Assembly (NCBI GenBank): GCA_028023455.1 | Contig: JAQFVV010013061.1 | Span: 67,001-131,000, forward strand | Direction of reading: 5' to 3' | Length of the DNA: 64,000 nucleotides | Source: Epiperipatus broadwayi | Lineage: Eukaryota > Onychophora > Udeonychophora > Euonychophora > Peripatidae | Shown: piece after piece, positions 58,916 to 64,000 of the stretch | How positions within the stretch are numbered: position 1 is the first letter of the stretch | Layout: every line of letters starts with the position of its first letter | Made by a program: the position numbers and the translations under genes | Notes under the pieces: generated by a model | What the model saw: the letters and a program-made list of their open reading frames with translations, nothing else | Told to the model about the DNA's origin: nothing | The model's database searches: none

Positions 58916-59383
58916 TACATAGAAATATGATCTTTAAATGGCCTCACCGCTATATAACTTTCTATTTCAATGCTTAAGCATAGAAGTAGTCCATTTATCT
59001 TGGGTGCTATGGCTATTTCTATGAAACAGATCAGAAATAGGAAGGTTATTCTGCTGCAGTGGCCATTGCCACTGATGGAGAACTTAGTGTTACATAGTTT
59101 ATATGAACAATTGCATTTTAAAATTCACTACAGTATTTTTTGAGGGTATGTGATTGAGACTGTCAAAAGTGTTATAAATTTTCATGGACAACTCATTATT
59201 TTCCAAACCCAATGATCTAATATGAGTTAATAAAAAGTGTGGAAAGTTTGACCTGTTTCTACAGTCAAGGGTGACACTTTTATTAATTGTCAAAAGGGAG
59301 GTGTAAGCATGTTTATTACAAAGTCACACTAAAATTCATGTTTGCATGAGAAAAATTGTGAGACCAATAAAATGGCTGAACTA

Positions 59384-60255
59384 AAAGTAAATAATGTTAA
59401 AGTTTAGGATTTACCCTTAACAGAAGATGACACAATCAAATTTTTACAACATCATGGAGTACTGCCAGCCATGAAAAATGTTCATGTGGCCAAGATATGA
59501 GACTTTATCACTGTGGAAACGACCATTTTAAATGCAAGGTTGGTTTGTGTGGTCATCACTGTTGGATTCACTGAGGCACATGGTTCGAGGGCTCATGGCT
59601 TGATTTTGTGAAGGCTGTACATCTAATATACTATTGGAGCCATGAGGAGTAAACCGTTAAACCGGCCATTGGTGATTTGGACATGTCAAGGCATATTATA
59701 GTCTAATAGACAAATGGACTTCATGTACTTTGTCAATAAAGCCTGATGTCTCATCCCTGCAACAGAATTGGTAAGCCTTGTTCAATTTTGAAGAAGTACA
59801 AGCCATTATTCAGCCAGAAAAAGAACCATCAGGGAAGGATGCTGCCACAACAATGGGTTTTTGGCAGGCTATGCCATGAAACCAGAGGCTGCTTTATTGT
59901 GGATGTTTCCTGTCAATCTGTAGCCACCCTTCTGCAGGCCATTCATGATAACATGAAACCTGGCTCTACCATCTACTCGGATTGCTGGAAGGATTGTAAT
60001 ACATCAGATCTTGAGGCTGCAGGTTATAAACACATGACAGTGAACCACCACTATAACTTTGTCAATCCCAGAACAGGTGCACAGACCCAGATTATTGAGT
60101 GCATGTGGGGATTACTGAAATAGCACAATAAAAAACAGCATGGCACAGCCAAAAAATCCCTGGATACCTAACTGGCAGACTGGATGTGGCAGCATGTTCA
60201 CAAGACTGAAGATATTTTTCAGGCCATCTTATTAGAGCTTCAGGTTGCATGTTGA
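59384..60255 (+). pseudogene. Merlin (IS1595/ISXO2-like) transposase remnant
   Basis: Starts MAELKVNNVKV in a frame with several stops. The best open part (59746-60123, 125 codons) contains NHQGRMLPQQWVFGRLCHET, PGSTIYSDCWKD (Asp79, second catalytic residue), HMTVNHHYNFVNPRTGAQTQ and IIECMWGLLK (Glu118, third). The first catalytic Asp (family form IDESLFSRRKNH) is Tyr here (KKYKPLFSQKKNH). Past the stop it continues HNKKQHGTAKKSLDT and LADWMWQH. This DDE-type cut-and-paste transposase is shared by animal Merlin elements and bacterial IS1595. Terminal repeats were not found. Confidence 0.85.
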
Positions 60256-62113
60256 TCAGTGTAATTTGGAACTTATTTGTTGAACTATTTTTTTATTTTG
60301 TTAAAGTTTTTGGTCTTTTATATTATGTTGTCCAAATACCTGTTTCATTTTAAGTCTTGTTAAAATTACAAATCTTATTGATTTCTATTCATGTTAAAAT
60401 TTCAAAATTTATTTGCATGGCTATGATGTTGTTTTGAGAAATTATTTTTATTACTATTAAAATTTCAATTTTTTTTTCATTTTAGAGAAATTATTTATTT
60501 TTCATCATGTTAAAGTTTTAAAGTTACAAAACAAATTTTGTTTGTGCGTGTACAATGTTGTTTTGAAGAAATTATTTGTTTTTATTTATTGTTGTCATAA
60601 TTCTTAATTTTATTTTATAAAGATAAAAATTATATATAAAAAAATGATTTTTTGAATTTATTTCATTTCTTTTACCTAAATGTCATTATTTATGATTTTA
60701 TTCTAAATAAAAAAAAGTATGGTAACATAATATTTCTGTTTGTTTATATAAAAATTACACCCTCAAGTGGTTTGAACATGCTAAGAGTACAACCTAAAAA
60801 ATCACATTTGATTTTTTAAATTATTTTAAAAATTAGATTTTAATCAAAACAAAATGCTGTCACATCACCAAATTTTAGGTGGAGCTGATTCAATTTTCAA
60901 AATGAACAAAGTCTTCTTTGTTTGATTTTGTTTCAAAAATCTGATTGAATTATTTTTAATAACTACTACATCTAGCAATTTAAGCTTTAGAAGTTTATTT
61001 TTTTTTCACAATTTTTCCTATATCGCTAAATATTATAATCTGCTGAGTGACCTCATTTCTAGATAGCTGTGTTTCTCATGACCATAATTTCTATAGTAAC
61101 AATATTCAGAAGCATATATTCATTCATATTTTAAAATAAAACATTTCTATAAAAAATATGTAATAATATTTACTTTTGATTTTTAATAATTATTACACAA
61201 TACAAATATAATCATGAACTTTCTGAAAAAGTCAAGTTTTTAGACTATCATAATATTTTCTCTAAGTAATCTTGCAAGGATTGAGATCAGGAAATATATA
61301 ATGGATATCTATCATTTCAGAGCTTGAGATGCTTTGATGGACTGCCTATTCCATTTTCCCACCATCTTTTGAATTGTTTTGTATTTAATTATTAGAAAAT
61401 AAATTTACATGAATTTTAAAGCGGTAAAAAAAAATATTTTGCAAAATTTTCACTAAGAAAAAAAATGCAAATTAATTTTTAGAAATCTCAAATGAAGTTT
61501 GACTATCTGGATAAACAAATGGTTAAAATAGTTAAAATAAAGACTAAATAGTATTTTCTAAATTAAAACTTACAAAGCAAGATAACCATGATTTGTTTTC
61601 TTTCAATAACATGTATTAAACAGTGTGTATGTGGCCATACTATACTTTAACAATCTCAGCTTTGCAAATTTGAAATAAGCATTCTTTCTTTATTTCAGCC
61701 ACATTTATTAAAAATAGAATATCCATTTTTTCTGATTTCCAGGTTAGATTAGCATATGATATTTTTTCTCTTGATCTGGTGTTTTAATAATCTGAGAATA
61801 CACAGTGAATGCAATAAGAAAAATTGATTTTATATAAGTGTATCTCTTTCTGTCTTGAACAGCCCATTCCAGTTTTTTTTTTATAAAATTGATTAATTTG
61901 TATAATACTTTAATTATCTGAATTTTTTTGTTTAATCTCTCATCTAATTGCATTATTTGCAATACATTTTACAAGAGAGTTTTAAATATTTTTTTTATTT
62001 TTTTTTAAAATCTGTCACCCATATAAAAAAAAAACATATAACTGACATTAAAATGAATAATACATTACTCGTTTCAATACAGACAATTTTTTAGCATATA
62101 TGTTTTATAAATT
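60256..62113. other. AT-rich DNA, possibly Merlin 3' flank
   Basis: 60330-60600 has an imperfect tandem repetition of about 110-130 bp (TCATGTTAAA[A/G]TTT and GATGTTGTTTTGAGAAATTA, with a second diverged copy). Beyond that nothing is recognised; the 72-codon frame at 61744-61962 shows no domain. Confidence 0.4.
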
Positions 62114-62242
62114 AAAACATGCAAAACTCTCTATACATATTGCCACTCAGTGCAAGCCAGAGTAATCAATGGATGCCAGAATGCTTGTGCATAAAATCCC
62201 TATCTAGTGCCTACTCATCCAATGTCCCCAGACTAGTTTCTG
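62114..62242. repeat. Family Y fragment (one arm)
   Basis: AAAACATGCAAAACTC, TGCTTGTGCATAAAATC and CCTACTCATCCAAT match the left arm of the hairpin at 18184-18432. The complementary arm is missing here. Confidence 0.8.
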
Positions 62243-62562
62243 GATTGTGGCCTTGGATCTGAGAGAACTGCATCTAGATCATAAGAAATGGTGATCATGT
62301 GATGTTTTATAAATAAAATTCAATTTATATTACTTTTATTTTACATTCTAAGTTACATATTTTTGTATATATTTGCATAATGTAATTAATGGTTCAACTT
62401 TAATTAATCTATTAAATTATTCTGATAAATATTACTTACAAAAGTGAATAGTAAGGTAATGTAATTCAGTCTTACAATCAATGAGGAATTGCTTGCACTT
62501 CTCACATGCATTGACATCTGAGCAGTTATATTAATACTACTATTGCTTTTATCTGTTTAAGA

Positions 62563-62580
62563 CACACACGGACCACACAT

Positions 62581-62644
<64 letters not shown>
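62563..62644. repeat. (CA)n(TA)n compound microsatellite
   Basis: About 14 CA units followed by about 24 TA units. Confidence 0.95.
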
Positions 62645-62646
<2 letters not shown>

Positions 62647-62719
62647 CAAGCATGATACACATGGTCATCAGTGTAAAATCTATTTATATATATTTAAATG
62701 CCATTGGCTCTCTGATTTA

Positions 62720-62890
62720 TCACATTTGCTTTGCATAATAAACAAAGTTTCTTTGATTCTTCTCTTTCTTGTCATTGTTTTCTTCACAGACCCCCACAAT
62801 AATATCTGGGTTAGATCTATGTCCATATTTTTTTTTCAAAATTATAAGTAATTTGTCATAGCTTTCTTGTAAGTAGTCATATAAGAAATC
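62720..62890 (-). pseudogene. Unidentified coding-like remnant
   Basis: A 56-codon minus-strand frame includes YDYLQESYDKLLIILKKKYG and VGVCEENNDKKEKNQ, with more balanced amino-acid use than random AT-rich frames here. I do not recognise the family; it is probably an eroded transposable-element ORF. No start codon is evident. Confidence 0.25.
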
Positions 62891-64000
62891 TTATTGTCTA
62901 TACTGTACTTAGTCCATGTTATCTACTTTTGTATTTTTGATTAATCTGTCCAAATTTATTTTTGTGTTAAAGCCTAATTTAACTTATCTAGACATATTAC
63001 TGCAATTTCATGTTAACTAGTCAGTACATATTATATCAACATCCTTTTTTTTATCAACTGTAATTTCTTCCTTATAAATCTGATACATATAGATATGTAA
63101 AGTATTTTAAATTAAAAATTATAACAAATGGATGTAATTATTATGTAAATTAAATAATTAAATTAAATCAGGATAATATATGCAGATCAGTTTTAATTTT
63201 CAATTTAAGATAACTATAAATGGGAACAGGCCATCAATAATACAAAAGATAAAGGAGATAAGATGAACCATCTTATATCACATAATCATATATTTTGTGG
63301 TACATAACCAATAAGATTTCCCTTATGTATATTACTAGGAGAATGCTAAAGGCGCAGCATTTCATTATGGATAGAAATTAATTTTAGAAATATTTTAGTA
63401 TTTTATGATTATGTAAAGAATATGAACATAGATTTTATCCGGGTATTATTAAAGTGATTTGTGTGGAAATAAATTATAGAAGATGCAAAATACACATGAT
63501 AAATAAAGAGAGCCAATAGCATTCAAATAAGTAACCAATGAATTTTTAAGTATTAATAATAGTAAATCTTATTTTATAACCATGAGTACGATGCGAACAA
63601 AATGAAATTTTAATCTTTATTCTTTATATTATAAATATATATAGGATGTCATTAATGCTAATTGTGTAGATATATAAATATATAATTGAATTATAAACAT
63701 TTGTATAAAAACTTTTTAAATTATGAAGTTTAATTTAGATTAGAAAAATTTAGTTGAATATTTTTTCTAATGATTGTATTGAAGAATAATAAGACAGATG
63801 TTTGCAATGTATTGAATATTTAAATAAAGTAAATTTAAATAATTTCTATCCGTGCATGTTTCTGCAAATTCAAACGTTTTACTCACATTTTTCAAGTTAA
63901 AAAGCTTATTAGTTAATTAAGTTCAACAGAAAAAAATATTAACAATTTGAATAGTTATGAGTTTGTAAAATAAACTTTTGAAAATTGCTTGTGAATTCTT
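62891..64000. other. AT-rich DNA, nothing recognised
   Basis: No coding pattern, RNA gene or structured repeat found up to the window edge. Confidence 0.5.

Overview
This is a strongly AT-rich stretch of animal nuclear DNA, almost certainly from an invertebrate. It shows no sign of bacterial, organellar or phage organisation. I found no intact host protein-coding gene, rRNA gene or functional tRNA gene. Nearly everything recognisable is a transposable element, a non-coding mobile repeat or a microsatellite. The mixture (hAT, Merlin, RTE-like LINEs, Ty3/gypsy, Penelope-type endonuclease remnants, tRNA-derived SINEs, long TA dinucleotide runs) fits many AT-rich metazoans, and I do not name a species.

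Layout. 1-5.5 kb holds two hAT remnants, the second split by a nested 0.67-kb foldback. 5.5-9.7 kb is mostly single-copy DNA, including a complex block at 7.9-9.6 kb that looks like a conserved or regulatory candidate. 10-16 kb has a hAT end, foldbacks, a monomer of the 417-bp repeat family and a Penelope-like remnant. 16.8-21.5 kb is a decayed minus-strand LINE broken by two foldbacks and abutted by a SINE. 22.7-23.5 kb is a full-length foldback (family X) with a 14-bp target duplication. 24.6-26.5 kb holds SINEs and a young-looking, 5'-truncated RTE LINE. 28.1-28.5 kb has a promoter-like motif cluster. 30.4-36.5 kb is a minus-strand Ty3/gypsy element with both LTRs, a tRNA-Lys-type primer binding site and a broken pol. 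36.5-48.8 kb is mainly unique DNA with hairpins and microsatellites. 48.8-51.8 kb is the 5' LTR and gag of a second gypsy element joined to an RTE fragment that a foldback interrupts. 52.2-54.7 kb is the most striking object: a 417-bp repeat in tandem, followed by the same unit in inverted tandem, flanked by TA runs. 54.7-57.2 kb has two more family X copies, one hit by a SINE. 58.4-60.3 kb has a SINE, a Penelope GIY-YIG remnant and a Merlin transposase remnant.

Unifying theme. At least ten long-armed foldback structures in several families (called here X, Y, Z and T) sit among two Penelope-type endonuclease remnants and a hammerhead-ribozyme-like motif. Two family X copies are bounded by 13-14 bp exact direct repeats, which is longer than cut-and-paste transposons normally make and suits target-primed insertion. 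The testable idea is that a Penelope-like or LINE machinery mobilises non-coding hairpin and tandem units in this genome.
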